A stretch of 64,000 nucleotides of DNA, taken from NCBI GenBank assembly GCA_030770425.1, contig JASJFT010000048.1, positions 67,693-131,692 of the forward strand, given 5' to 3'. A model generated the notes under the pieces. That model made no database searches. It had not been told where the DNA came from and saw only the letters and a list, made by a program, of their open reading frames with translations. The position numbers and the translations under genes are program-made. This document shows positions 1 to 10,514 of this stretch, in pieces. The stretch comes from Darksidea phi (Eukaryota; Ascomycota; Dothideomycetes; Pleosporales; Lentitheciaceae). Each line of letters opens with the position of its first letter. Within the stretch, counting starts at the first letter, position 1.

Positions 1-1064
1 GACGATGAAGCGCTCAACGGTGGGTACGCGCTGGCCGGAGATAACGAGGTAATCGAGAGTTGGCGGCCGATCGAAGTAGGGGATTGGCCTGTAGAGGATA
101 TTGACTGCCGATGTGGGAAGTTTGCTCTCTCTTGCTCCTGTATTGCCGTCTGTGCTAGATCGTTGAGGTGTTGGAATGACGGAAGTTTTTGTTTCAGGCT
201 AGGCGACCCTGCAGATCCATCTTGCAGGGGTGATTGGGGCGTTTGCAGCGCTGGGAGCTTCTGACTCGGCGATCCGCTTCGGGTCGGTATTGTCAAATCG
301 CGAAGATGAGGCGAAGTTGCTAACGATTCCGAGTGAGGATACCCGTTTGCGATGGATCCATGCCGTTCGACACTAGGAACTGGAGACGATGGCAGATTCG
401 TCGGAGACGCGGTGGATGGGGATTTTGCGTCGACTCCATTGGTACTTGATGGCGCACCATTCGATATTGCTCCCGCAGACGGGGACCGTCCCGTTGAGAT
501 GTCGGCGTGGAGTGTGCTGCGATCTTGGGTATCGGCCTCGACGACCGAATCTCGATGGGGGATTGGAGGAGGAGGTTTAATGAATTCAGTCTGCGACGCC
601 GATTTGGCATTTGTGGTGGCCTCTAGAGCTTCTTGGGCTACCTTGGACAGATCTTCAGGAGGTATCTCGTGGGGTATCTTGACGGGCTCACATTGAATCT
701 GCACAGGTTCCGGTGGAGGAGCTGCTTCTGCGGTCTGGGAGCGATCGTCCATCTCCTCGTCCTCGACGTCGGACTCAGAATCCGAATTGAGTGCTCGTTC
801 GCCAGCTTCGCGTGCAATGTCGGGCCGGTTCGGTTCCATGACCCGGAGAAGCACAGAGTCCCCCTGGCTGGCTCGTGCCTTTCTCCGATTAGACTTTTTG
901 CCTCTTCGGGAGGAGGGAGGACTGACGTTCTGGGCGATGGAGAATACGGTTGTATGGTGGGTCACTGTCGGAGGGGGGGTTGGCGAGGGTGTTGCTCTGG
1001 GCTTGACGGGTGCGAGGCCTGGGGATCGTGGAAGAGCGTCGTCGGAATCGTAGTTGAGTGACAT
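1..1064 (-). CDS. N-terminal part of a Ser/Pro-rich nuclear-type protein (runs off left edge)
   Basis: An unbroken reading frame runs on the minus strand from ATG 1064 to the window edge, at least 354 codons with no stop. It starts MSLNYDSDDALPRSPGL. The protein is hydrophilic and rich in Ser, Pro and acidic residues, with a basic patch near residues 50-60 (SSRRGKKSNRRKAR) that could act as a nuclear localisation signal. The far end has short conserved-looking blocks (SLATSPHLRDLTIPT, KLPSFQHLNDLAQ) of the kind found in the long disordered N-terminus of fungal C2H2 zinc-finger regulators. No DNA-binding domain lies inside the window, so transcription factor is a guess. Composition and frame length make the gene itself likely. 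A 2-kb low-complexity leader lies upstream. Confidence 0.78.
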   Translation of the reverse strand, partial: MSLNYDSDDALPRSPGLAPVKPRATPSPTPPPTVTHHTTVFSIAQNVSPPSSRRGKKSNRRKARASQGDSVLLRVMEPNRPDIAREAGERALNSDSESDVEDEEMDDRSQTAEAAPPPEPVQIQCEPVKIPHEIPPEDLSKVAQEALEATTNAKSASQTEFIKPPPPIPHRDSVVEADTQDRSTLHADISTGRSPSAGAISNGAPSSTNGVDAKSPSTASPTNLPSSPVPSVERHGSIANGYPHSESLATSPHLRDLTIPTRSGSPSQKLPALQTPQSPLQDGSAGSPSLKQKLPSFQHLNDLAQTAIQEQERANFPHRQSISSTGQSPTSIGRQLSITSLSPASAYPPLSASS

Positions 1065-3067
1065 ATGTCACGCGATGAGGCTAAGGAGCGTAGCCTCGAT
1101 TCGGATAGCAAGCAGGCAGAAAGCGTTGGAAAGACAGACCATCTAACCCCACGAGGCCGTTGACAGAGTGAGCGGGTGGCACAAAGCCACAAAGGCGGAC
1201 GCGATCGTCACGACGGGACCAGGCCGTGCAGAGGACTGGGGGGTGGTCAGCATGGTCATGTGCCGGCGTTGCGCGATGAGGTGGATCGGTTCAAGTGGAC
1301 GGCGGGGGAACAGAAGAAGGTGCAGAGGGCAGAGGGCTGCTGTAAACTTGGAGCAGCTTGGTTGGGTGGAAAACGAATGCTAGCCACGGGAGCGAGCGAG
1401 ACCGCAGCCTATACAGGGACGGACAGGCGCCGGTGCATCTGAGGCCGGGACGAGCAGGAAGCGAAAGAGGAGGCTGCACGGGATGTGCGCTGCGGCGGCC
1501 TCGTGCGAGACGGGACGAGAAAGGAGACTGCACAGTGTAGAAACAGAAACGGAAACGGAAACAGACACGGGGGAGCGGTGGACAAGCAGAATGACGAAGA
1601 GAGAGGTCCGGGCCTTTCGCGAGGATGCGGCTCTGCGAAGGGAAAACGTACTGTTACCCGAGGGTCTTCAGCCTCCAGGGGAGGAGGGTGCGGGCGCCGA
1701 TCTCGAACGTACAAAGTCAACCAAGGCGCTGGCTGGACGAACGCATGGGGAAGGGCGATCCCAGGGGCCGTGTGCCCGCGAAGCTGCTGCCGCTGCTGGT
1801 GCTGGTGCTGGTGGCTCTGCTGGTTCTCGACGGAGGCTGGATAGACGGAGGCTGGATAGACGGAGGCAGGCTGACGGGCGGCGAGCTGTTCGGTGGGTGT
1901 GGGTGGCCCGCCGTCGCTATCGCGGCGTCGGCGAGGCTGCGCGGATGGGTCGGCGCCTGGCGAAGCGCACAGCTCCAGGACGACGGCACGGAGGGGTGGT
2001 GAAAGGGCAGCGTGAGCGTGGGCGTGAGCGTGGGCGTGGGCGCGGGCGTGAGCGTGAGGAGCCGGACGGAGATGCCATCAGCAGTCGACGGAGGCGCGAA
2101 CCCTTGGAGGAGCTCTTCACAAGCCTCGAGGCGCAGCGGGAGAGTCTTCGCAGGCAGGCAGGCTGACTTCGCGGCTCCCACTGGATCCATCAGCCTCACT
2201 GCTCACTGGGCGCGGTCCTATGGGCGGTCCTATGGGCGGTCCGAGGGGCTGTCCGATGGGCTGCCCATCCCAGAGCACTCCAGACGACAGCGCTCAGGGT
2301 CCCTGGTCGCGCCTCGTCGAGTTGCCGCCCGGCCCTGGAGCTTGCATCCTCGCTGCGAGCGTCGGCACGGCTCACCGCGCGGCCGGTCCTGGCCATGCCT
2401 GCTCGTAAATGCTCGCAAATGCTCGCAAATGCTGCCATACCTAGTTGCCCAGCGCAGCCAGCCCCGCGCCCTGGACAAGCGCCGCGCCGTCGCAGTGGTC
2501 CCAACGGTGCCAACCCCGCACTCCATCACGCCGCCCGCAGGCCCGACCTCCCCCATTGAGCACCGTCCACATAGATTAAATGCTTCGTCTGCGTCCAGTT
2601 GCCTACAGCTACCTGTTCTATGCCCGCTTCCGTAAGACGACATGCAACGCAGCCCGCATTGCTCCCCCGTTCATCCAGACCAGCGCCGTCGTCCAGTGCT
2701 GCTCCCTCCTCACCCCACCCCCCCTCTCCCCCCCGCCGCCTGCAGTCGACCCATCTCCTCCACCTATCGTACAGACGACCTTTCGTCGCCATCCGCTTGT
2801 AGCGGTCCAGGACTATCGCCAACCCATCTATATGTGTGTGCATGCAGGCCTCCAGGGGCTTCGCCGACCCCCACGCCGCTGTGCGGCTGAGAGCACTGGC
2901 AAGCAACCGCTGGAGAGAGACGAACGCCAAAAAAGAAAACAATTGGCTGATAAACACAAACCAAGCCCGAAGCGAGCCACCATACGAGACTCTGTCCAAT
3001 GCCGTTTTACCCTCAGCTGCACGCCCCGACCCGCTCGCCTCCCACGCAGCAACGCGCGCCCAAGGGA
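1065..3067. other. Low-complexity, repeat-bearing upstream region
   Basis: No convincing gene here. The DNA is GC-rich and carries several unrelated short tandem repeats: gaaacg units near 1543-1566, a 15-bp unit (gacggaggctggata) repeated about three times at 1829-1875, gtgagcgtgggc units at 2010-2060, tatgggcggtcc units at 2218-2245, and atgctcgcaa units at 2397-2430. Open frames up to 227 codons occur on both strands but show only the repetitive Arg/Gly/Ala composition of GC-rich noise. It is probably the long promoter and leader of the gene starting at 1064. Confidence 0.5.
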
Positions 3068-5391
3068 TCAGACCTGCGACTTTCCACCGAATCCCGGGAT
3101 GCCCGTCCACGTCTTGCCCGCGGGTAACCTGGGCCGCCCAAAGTTCTCGTCCAGATCGAGGATGACCTTGAGTGCGTTCCGGCTGCGCAGATAGGGCAAT
3201 GGAGCCTTCGCCTCTGCGAGGCCAACTCCGGGTTCGACATGGCCGTGAGGTCCCTCGTCCGTCCCGTGGCCAGGCATCGGCAGAGTCCTAACAAACGCCG
3301 TCAGCTGAATTGCTCTCGTCTGCTTCGCACTTTGGAAGTCTCACCGTTGCAGCACCTCATACCCAGCCAGCGTGAAGCCGAACTGGGGTGATGAGCGCAT
3401 AATGCGGGCTGGGCCGCCCTTGAAGAACGCCTTAAACCCTTCCTGCTGGTAAATCGTTGTTGCCGCATGCCGAAGACCCGTGTATGTAGCCTCGCCTTTT
3501 CGTGCCTCCACCTGCAGCCTTGTCTTGATAACGTCGCATGGCGTTGTGAGATACGCGGCCGGCATACCCGCCATAGCACCTGCCGTTAGCATCTGTACCA
3601 CCCCGAGCGACTTCGTCGGGCTCTCGCCAAAGAAGTCCTTCTTGAGATGGCTGTATGAGGGAAAGTAGATCGCCGAAAATGGCACTGTAAGCCGTCAGCA
3701 TCAACGCCCCGGATACTCTGGCCAGACAGGCTCACCGTCCCGCAGCAGACAAGCGCTAGCCCCCTTGTACAAGCCGACGAGTCCCAGGTTCTTGACGATC
3801 CATAGCGCTGAGCGCTTGGGCGCGCCATCAACCGTCTTTGCGACCTCGCCCTGCACCTGCAATCTAATCTTGACAATTTCCAGCGGGTTCGTAAAGACCT
3901 GCAGAAGCCGGTTAACCTTCGTCCGCTCGCTGCCCATGTCGGTGATGCAGGGGGATATTTACCACTTGACAGCCGCCGGCAGCGCCACCTGCGAAAAACT
4001 CCCAGCCCATCCAGATGTTGCCTGTGGCCTTGTCTGTGAATTTCCCTCGCACCAGATCGTTCACCGTCAACTTGATAGCCTTCTCTGGCGCCACTCCCAC
4101 AAGCTGCGGAAGCACGCCAGAGTACAGGCCCCTCACGCCTTCGTTCTTGATCACCTTCCTCGCGCAGTCGAGAGAGTTCTTGTACAAGACTTGTCCGACC
4201 GCCGAACCCCTCTGATTCTGCATACGCGTCTTCACCAAGTCAATGGGATAGACCATGAAGGCACCAAACGCTCCTGCTATCGAGCCTAGGGCAAAGTGGT
4301 GCACCGACTCCAGGACATCGTGCAGAAATGATTTTGTCCCTGCAAAAGCCTTCTGACCGGCGTCCGCGATACTGCCCGCTCCAATCGTGTACGCGGTTTG
4401 CCAGGACGGGTCGAGGACGCGAGCAAAATCTCGCAGACCGAGTCTCCCGGACGGCTCGTCTAGGCCGGCGAAGTGGAAGAGGATGTCGGCTTCCATAGGG
4501 GTGTATAGGTTGAAGCGACTGATTCGGGAAGCCTCGTTCAGGAAGTCTGTCCGGGTGATCTTGCCGTCAGAGCTCTTGCTGGACGCGTTGCGGATGATCA
4601 GCTCGACCATGTCCATCTGCTGGATCATGTTCTGGAAAGCTCGCACATTGGCGTACGAAATCTTGCTGCCGGCCGAGATATTGCAGAGGGTAGGGAGGTT
4701 CTCTAGGAGATAGTCGGAGAGCTTGTGGCTCGCCGTCTCCCGAATGATGCGCTGGAACTCCTCTGGCTCTATGAAACCGTCCTTGTTCTTGTCGAAGTGT
4801 ATGAAGGCTTGCCGCACGCGCTCGCCCTGAAGTCCCCGGAGCATCTGGGCAAACTGGGGGTATGTCATTACGTGCCGCTTGTCCTTTGACCCGATGTAGA
4901 GCGTCGCCCACTCCGAGGCCCAATTGAAGGGGAGGCTATCCTCCCCCTTGTGCGCCTTCCATATCTCGAAGAAGTTGTCGAAGTTGATGTACCCCGTCCT
5001 GTCGCGGTCGAAGAAGCGGAAGATGACCTCGTACTCGGCGTCTGGTTTCGCGAGCAGATTCTGGAAAACGGCCCAGTCCTGCATGTTGACGCGGCCCTTG
5101 CCATCGCGGTCGGCGACGGCAAACAGTATGCCGTACTGGTAGCGCTTGATTTTGTGCTGGAGTCAGACGCGTGGTTAGCTCCGTGGACCCGACACGTTGC
5201 GGGTATAAGCTCACGTAGTCTTCACTCTCAGGCGCAACCGCGTCGACGAACGCATTCTCGTTCAAATAATATTCGCCATCGTCGCTCTTTGTCGCGTGCT
5301 TTAGGAAAGTCTGGCGCATGAGGGTCGACAGCTGGGGCTCCTCGGTGGTGCCCAGGAGCACCTCGCCCACCTGCTCCTTCATGGTCGCCAT
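3068..5391 (-). CDS. AGC1: Mitochondrial aspartate/glutamate carrier with EF-hands
   Basis: Five exons: 5391-5215, 5156-3963, 3898-3736, 3684-3345 and 3287-3068, giving 697 aa. The N-terminal half has EF-hand segments (around residue 107, [13 protein letters not shown]; around 175, [13 protein letters not shown]). It is followed by a three-repeat mitochondrial carrier domain, about residues 345-640, with the signatures [22 protein letters not shown] and [12 protein letters not shown]. The C-terminal extension holds [18 protein letters not shown], which is conserved in fungal Agc1. The family exchanges aspartate for glutamate across the inner mitochondrial membrane and feeds the malate-aspartate shuttle; EF-hand carriers of this type (aralar/citrin) are calcium-regulated. 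The last intron (57 bp) is easy to miss, because reading through it gives a premature stop at 3341. Length and domain order are normal for the family. Confidence 0.95.
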
Positions 5392-6561
5392 GTTCGAGAA
5401 CGCGCGCTGCTCAAATGCCGACGGAACAATTGATTGCGCAGACGGTCAGAGGATAAGAATCGAGAGTTGTAGGACGGAGTGAGGGTATTGTGGTGAGTAG
5501 TGCGACGGCGAGCTGCGCAGGAGCTTGCTAGCTTGCGAATTCGGGCGAAGCTCAGACAAATTTTACTTATCGATTAGCGTCGGGGATAATCGGGGAAAGC
5601 GTGGAGAAGCAGTGAATGCAAGACTTCAAGATCTAATCGCGAATGCGCTTGAGGCTCCTCCAATTCTCACAGTTTTGCATTAGACTGATGCACGCACCAG
5701 CTGACTGCGTGAAATTTTTTATTTTATTTTTTACCGACATTTGTTATTCTTGGTGTCTGAGTATGACCATTTGAAACCCACGCACACCGCCAATCTCACG
5801 CGTGAGGCTGCCGTGGCGTGGGGGGCAAGCATAGCCTAATTAGGCATTTCTCCTGGCACGTGGAATCCGGGGTTCATCTGCTTGCGCGCATCTTCTCGAG
5901 ATTGAGTGCAGGTTTCGGCGCTGGGCGGCTCTGCGACGATCGCCCGGCATCGTGTTCGTGTGCTCAGCGAAGAAGTAAATTGTTTTGTTCGGGTCGCAAT
6001 CTCGCGTGCGCCCACCCATGGATGTGCATCATGCAGTAGCTGTCAAGTACCGCTGTTGTGGACTTCCATGGGTAACGTAACCCGTACCTTTTCTTAGTCC
6101 AATTTCTGTCCGCACGACCGACAATCATGAAGGGCATAGGGGCAGCGGGCGCATATCAGTGTTGCTTATGGTTTGCACAGGGACGATCCCCGTCCATTTG
6201 AGGCTGTACAAGCATTCAGTAGCTGAAGTGCTCGTCCTGTCAAAATCTTCCAAGCAGAGAGAACAGCAAGTCTAACAAGTTTCGTATCTTTCAATCACAG
6301 ATTACGTAGTCTCTATTATATTTATACCTGCACTACCGCCAATGGTTTCGAATGCTGGGTGGCCCGATCGTCATGTCTAGGTTACTATTTTTCTACTATT
6401 GCTGAATTTGTATAAGTACAAGGAGCCGCATCAGACTTTGGGCTTATCTGCTGATAGTAGATATAATGCCTCCCTCCACAACAACCGTGGCACGAAAGAT
6501 TGGCAGTGACTCTCAACATACACACGTATCTTACATTCCAGCCTTTGGCGATCAACGAGGA
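5392..6561. other. Intergenic, no gene seen
   Basis: This gap holds the promoter of the carrier gene (AT-rich run near 5709-5732) and the 3' flank of the gene ending at 6562. Only short frames without protein-like composition were seen. Confidence 0.5.
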
Positions 6562-7479
6562 TCACTCTTCAGCAATAATTCGGTCAATGACTAGACAAAG
6601 TCAGCACTTAGATCAGTCAGGAGGTTGGCAGATCTTACCTTTTCCGTCCTCCCGCAGCCAGCCCTCACAGTCAATCTTCCACTTCACGCCGTCCACCTCT
6701 ACCTCCGCAATGCCAAACTGCAAAATAGCATACTTGAATTTCAAGAAGAAAGACGTCCACTTCTGCTCAATCCATCGTGCTGCGATTTCCCAAAAACGCA
6801 CCGCAATGAACAAATGCCCTAATCCTTCCGTGATGTTCTGCCTCCTTGCTCTGTCCGCCTCCACTAACTCTCTAACTAGTGGGTTCGTTTTCTCTGATAT
6901 CGTCGCTTCCCATGGATCCGTTATAACAATACTTTCCTTGGAAAAGGGTGTCTTGCGGACTCTCAAGCGGAGCTGCAGTCGCCCACCCATCGTGCCGGGG
7001 ATAACCTCAAGCGCAGATATGCGCCGGACAGGGCGTTGGAATATGTGAATGCCTATTGCAACGAAGGCTACCCCGATAACAATGTAGGTCGGTGGGACGA
7101 ACCAAGGCTGTTCCTGGGGCAAATGCTTAACCCAGTAAAAATTGTAGAGGCCGATGCCGGTTGCGATGGTGGCCCAGCTGTAGACTCGCCATAGATATCT
7201 GCGCTGAGACGGCTCTTTATAAAGGAGAACGGGCTCGCGGGTTTGGATCACTGTTCGGAGGACGGGATCGGCGTGTACAATAGAGTTGGGGGTGGATTTG
7301 CTGGGGTATCGGGCGGGAGCCCGATAGCAGCGGAGGATTGAGGAAGCAGAATTTCGGGTGGGAGTCTGCGACAGCGAGATTTGCGGTCTTGCATTGAAAA
7401 TGGCGGTGCGGACAGAGGACGGCAAACGGAGGGAGTGTTGGTGGAGGACGCTATAGAAACCTCGAGAGAATGCGGCCAT
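6562..7479 (-). CDS. Mitochondrial inner-membrane protein, Mrx15/TMEM223-like
   Basis: Two exons, 7479-6639 and 6590-6562, split by a 48-bp intron, encode 289 aa ending GKVIDRIIAEE. The N-terminal about 60 residues are rich in Arg and Ser with few acidic residues, as in a mitochondrial presequence. Two membrane segments follow, about residues 98-116 (WRVYSWATIATGIGLYNFYW) and 128-147 (PPTYIVIGVAFVAIGIHIF). The rest is a soluble C-terminal domain. This layout recalls yeast Mrx15, a mitoribosome receptor of the inner membrane, and its human relative TMEM223; that link is from memory of the family and is tentative. The gene diverges from PDX1 across a 248-bp gap, so the two probably share a promoter. 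If the small last exon is missed, the protein ends wrongly at 6613. Confidence 0.82.
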
Positions 7480-7727
7480 CCTGTACGAATTAGCGGGTTA
7501 GACCGCGTGCTTTATTGGTGCAGTCACTTACATGGAGCTCACTCTCGTGATTGCGACGAGCTCCGCGTCGTTGTCGTCGCATAAAAAGTCAAGCCACCGG
7601 CTCGGAGTTGCGCATGGACCACCTCCGGCCGGAAGATCGCTCAACATCCTGTCGGACTTCCTTCAACAATTCAGTCGTCTGCTGCGACCTTCGCCCACGA
7701 CTGCTGCTGCTTGCCAATTGCTCATCC
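7480..7727. promoter_or_regulatory. Shared 248-bp divergent promoter of two mitochondrial genes
   Basis: The start codons of the Mrx15-like gene (minus) and PDX1 (plus) are only 248 bp apart, so both promoters must lie in this gap. Both products carry mitochondrial-type N-termini. No specific factor site was identified with confidence. Confidence 0.5.
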
Positions 7728-9179
7728 ATGGCTTCAATTGCCGCGGCATGCAGATTGTCGGCACGCGCTGTGTCCCAGCAGCTCCGAAATCATGGCCCCC
7801 GTAGAGGTAAGGTCTTCCCGCTCGGAAAACGAAATAGGACTGACGATGATGGTATAGCCTTTCATGCTGGACAGGCCTCACTGGCTGCGCAAAACTTCAA
7901 CATGCCGGCACTGTCTCCGACGATGACCGAGGGCAATATCGCGAAGTGGAAACTGAAGGAAGGTACGAACCGGCCAACACGCATCCTGCGAGAATGATGG
8001 AGCTGATGACATTCAGGTGATTCCTTCGTTGCCGGCGATGTTCTTCTCGAGATCGAAACGGACAAAGCCCAGATGGATGTTGAAGCACAGGACGACGGCA
8101 TCTTGGCAAAGATCATAGTGCGTATGGTCGACAACGTCAATGAGATTGCAATGCTGACACGATCACAGCAAGGAGATGATTCAAAGGGCGTCCAGGTCGG
8201 AACAAGGATAGCGGTCACAGCGGAGCCCGGCGATGATATCAGCTCCCTCGAGATGCCTGCAGAGGATAAGGCAGACGCGCCCAAAGAACAGCCTAAGCAG
8301 GAATCTTCGCCAGCTCCCAAGAAGGAGACCACCCAACCACCCCCGAAACCCGCATCTTCAGGAAGCTCGAAAACGGCTGGCGGAAAGGCTCAGAAGCAGA
8401 CGTACCCCCTGTACCCATCCGTACAACACCTGCTCAAAGTGAACGGACTACCGAAAGAAGAGGCAGACAAGATCCCTGCGACCGGCCCTAATGGCAGGCT
8501 GTTGAAGGGGGATGTACTGGTTTACCTAGGTAGCATCCAGGAGTCTTCTGCATCACAAGTAGCTGAGCGGCTCAAGAAGCTTTCTCATCTGGATCTTTCG
8601 AACATCAAGCCTGCCGCGCCAAAGAAGGCTGATGCTCCTAAGAAAGCCGCCGCAGCTCCGGAGCCTGTAGTGGTTGAAGACCTTCCGGTAGAAGTTGCCC
8701 TGCCTGTGTCACTCAAGGCTGTCATGGAGTGCCAGAAACGGGTGCAAGAGTCCATCGGAGTATTACTCCCCATCTCAACCTTTATTGCCCGTGCCGCAGA
8801 GCTGGCGAACGAGGACCTGCCTCGTTCGAAATTATCGAGGCCTTCTACCGACGAGCTCTTCAACGCGGTGCTCGGTCTGGACAAGATTGCTGGGAAGAAA
8901 CGCTCGCGGGGTCATTTCATTCCTCAAATAACAGCGCTGCCACCACCTACTTTGAGATCTCGGACCCCAGCCACAAAGAAGCCGGATGTCCTGGATTTCC
9001 TAGCTGGGAAAAAGCCTGTTGCAACTAAGGCTCCTGTCACTGGAGGAGCGGAGAAGGTCATTGCGCCGCTGAACGTATTCAGCGTTAGCGTACCAAAAGG
9101 TGACGAGCGGAGGGGACGCGTCTTCCTTGAGCGCGTCAAGAGCGTGCTTGAGGTCGAACCTGGGCGGCTGGTCGTGTAG
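7728..9179 (+). CDS. PDX1: Pyruvate dehydrogenase complex protein X (E3-binding protein)
   Basis: Four exons (7728-7806, 7858-7962, 8017-8117, 8169-9179) encode 431 aa. A short mitochondrial presequence is followed by a lipoyl domain starting FNMPALSPTMTEGNIAKWKL, with the lipoyl-lysine at K78 in EIETDKAQM. A Pro/Ala/Lys-rich linker leads to a peripheral subunit-binding domain (YPSVQHLLKVNGL...GPNGRLLKGDVLVYL). The C-terminal region is short and divergent and lacks the catalytic His-Asp motif of E2 acyltransferases. That separates Pdx1, which anchors dihydrolipoamide dehydrogenase (E3) to the complex, from E2 itself. The third intron (8118-8168, 51 bp) is a multiple of three without stops, so an unspliced reading would insert 17 residues into the lipoyl domain. 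Confidence 0.92.
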
Positions 9180-10514
9180 ATAGCTTGCTTTCTGTATTTT
9201 GTGTAAAGTAGGGCATTTGCAGCGTGTGCAATACGATTGTTCGACGTCTCGTTTACTTATCAAACATGTATTCTTCCTACATCGAGCTATGCCATCCGAA
9301 TTAACAAGACGATATATTTAAATAGTGTAAGAGACATCCCAATGGGTATTACCTCGTAGTACATGGAAGTCCCGCCCTGATTTGCGGGGGTGGTTCCTCA
9401 AGGGTCTCGGCTTCAATGCTCGCTGAACTGCAACACCAAGCTGGCTTAGTCATAGCCTATCCACAGTTTGATCACGCCAGAGATCGTCACACCGCATCGC
9501 ACCACACCAATCGTGAAAATAGGTCAAATCACTGCTACTACACCAGTGGTTTAAGGATAGCAAAAATTGACGATAGACCATCAGCTGGTCCAGCGTTGCC
9601 ACGCCGTTCACGGCGCTCACTCCTAAATCTCCTCCTACAAAAAGATGTAGGCTTAGAGGCGAAAGAGAACAAACACAGACTGCATCCATTGGATCAGACG
9701 TCATGTTTGTGGGCTTGATGAGCGGGAGGGATCGAGTGTTGGAATGTCGGTTTCAGGCACGTGCACCACGTGCGTCCCCACACGATCCATGACAGCGACG
9801 GCATCCAAGACAAGCTTTTGAGCCGCATCTGTACCTGCAGATCACGGCGGCGGGAATTAATGGGAGAGTGCTTTTGAGTCCTCCGAATGCCCCCTCGGGA
9901 GTGTCGCAAGACTCCCGAAAAGTGTCCGATTTCGATGCGCCGACTTTGCTAATGTGTTTCTCGGGCATTACAATGCCATCGGAGCGTAGAGGGGGTGAGA
10001 AATACAGCATTTCGTTGATGTTGCAAAGCGTCGTTCGTGGAGCTCGGAAATGTTAATCGTTCCAAGCAAGGCAGCCGCGTCCGTGCGCGTCCGATTTTGG
10101 CGTTCCCCCAACACGACCACTTCGAAACCCGCCCACATCGTCCATCCCCCACCGCTTCATACACAGTGGCTACTCGCGTTTGTTCGGTTCGTTGGCACTC
10201 TCTATTGATTCTCCAAACTTTGGCGTGCACTGTCTCACACTACATCGGACTGCAGCGTGTTGCGCGTCATCTCTATTGCGCCCTCAACCATTCGCGACAA
10301 CATTACCCCCCGGCAACCGCAAGTTGTCATCATCGGCGTTTTCACTGTCGCATTCGCGTTGCGCGGAGGTGTCTTGCCTGCTGCAGATGCTATCTACATT
10401 CTGAGCGCATTGTAGTAAGCGGTGTAACTTCACCAGAGCCATCGCGGTTCCAGCGGCTCGTTCACTCACCACGTCGCTCATAGACCTGCGCGCAGCTTCA
10501 CCGCTACAACCCTC
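9180..10514. other. Intergenic, promoter side of YTA7
   Basis: No gene seen. Two CACGTG boxes lie close together (9758-9763 and 9767-9772), about 750 bp before the YTA7 start. CACGTG is the core site of bHLH factors such as Cbf1; whether it acts on this gene is unknown. Confidence 0.4.

Noticed and set aside
1483..2199. Overlapping frames of 160-227 codons on both strands
   Set aside because: Both strands are open because of GC-rich tandem repeats; composition is Arg/Gly/Ala or Pro/Ser/Arg only.
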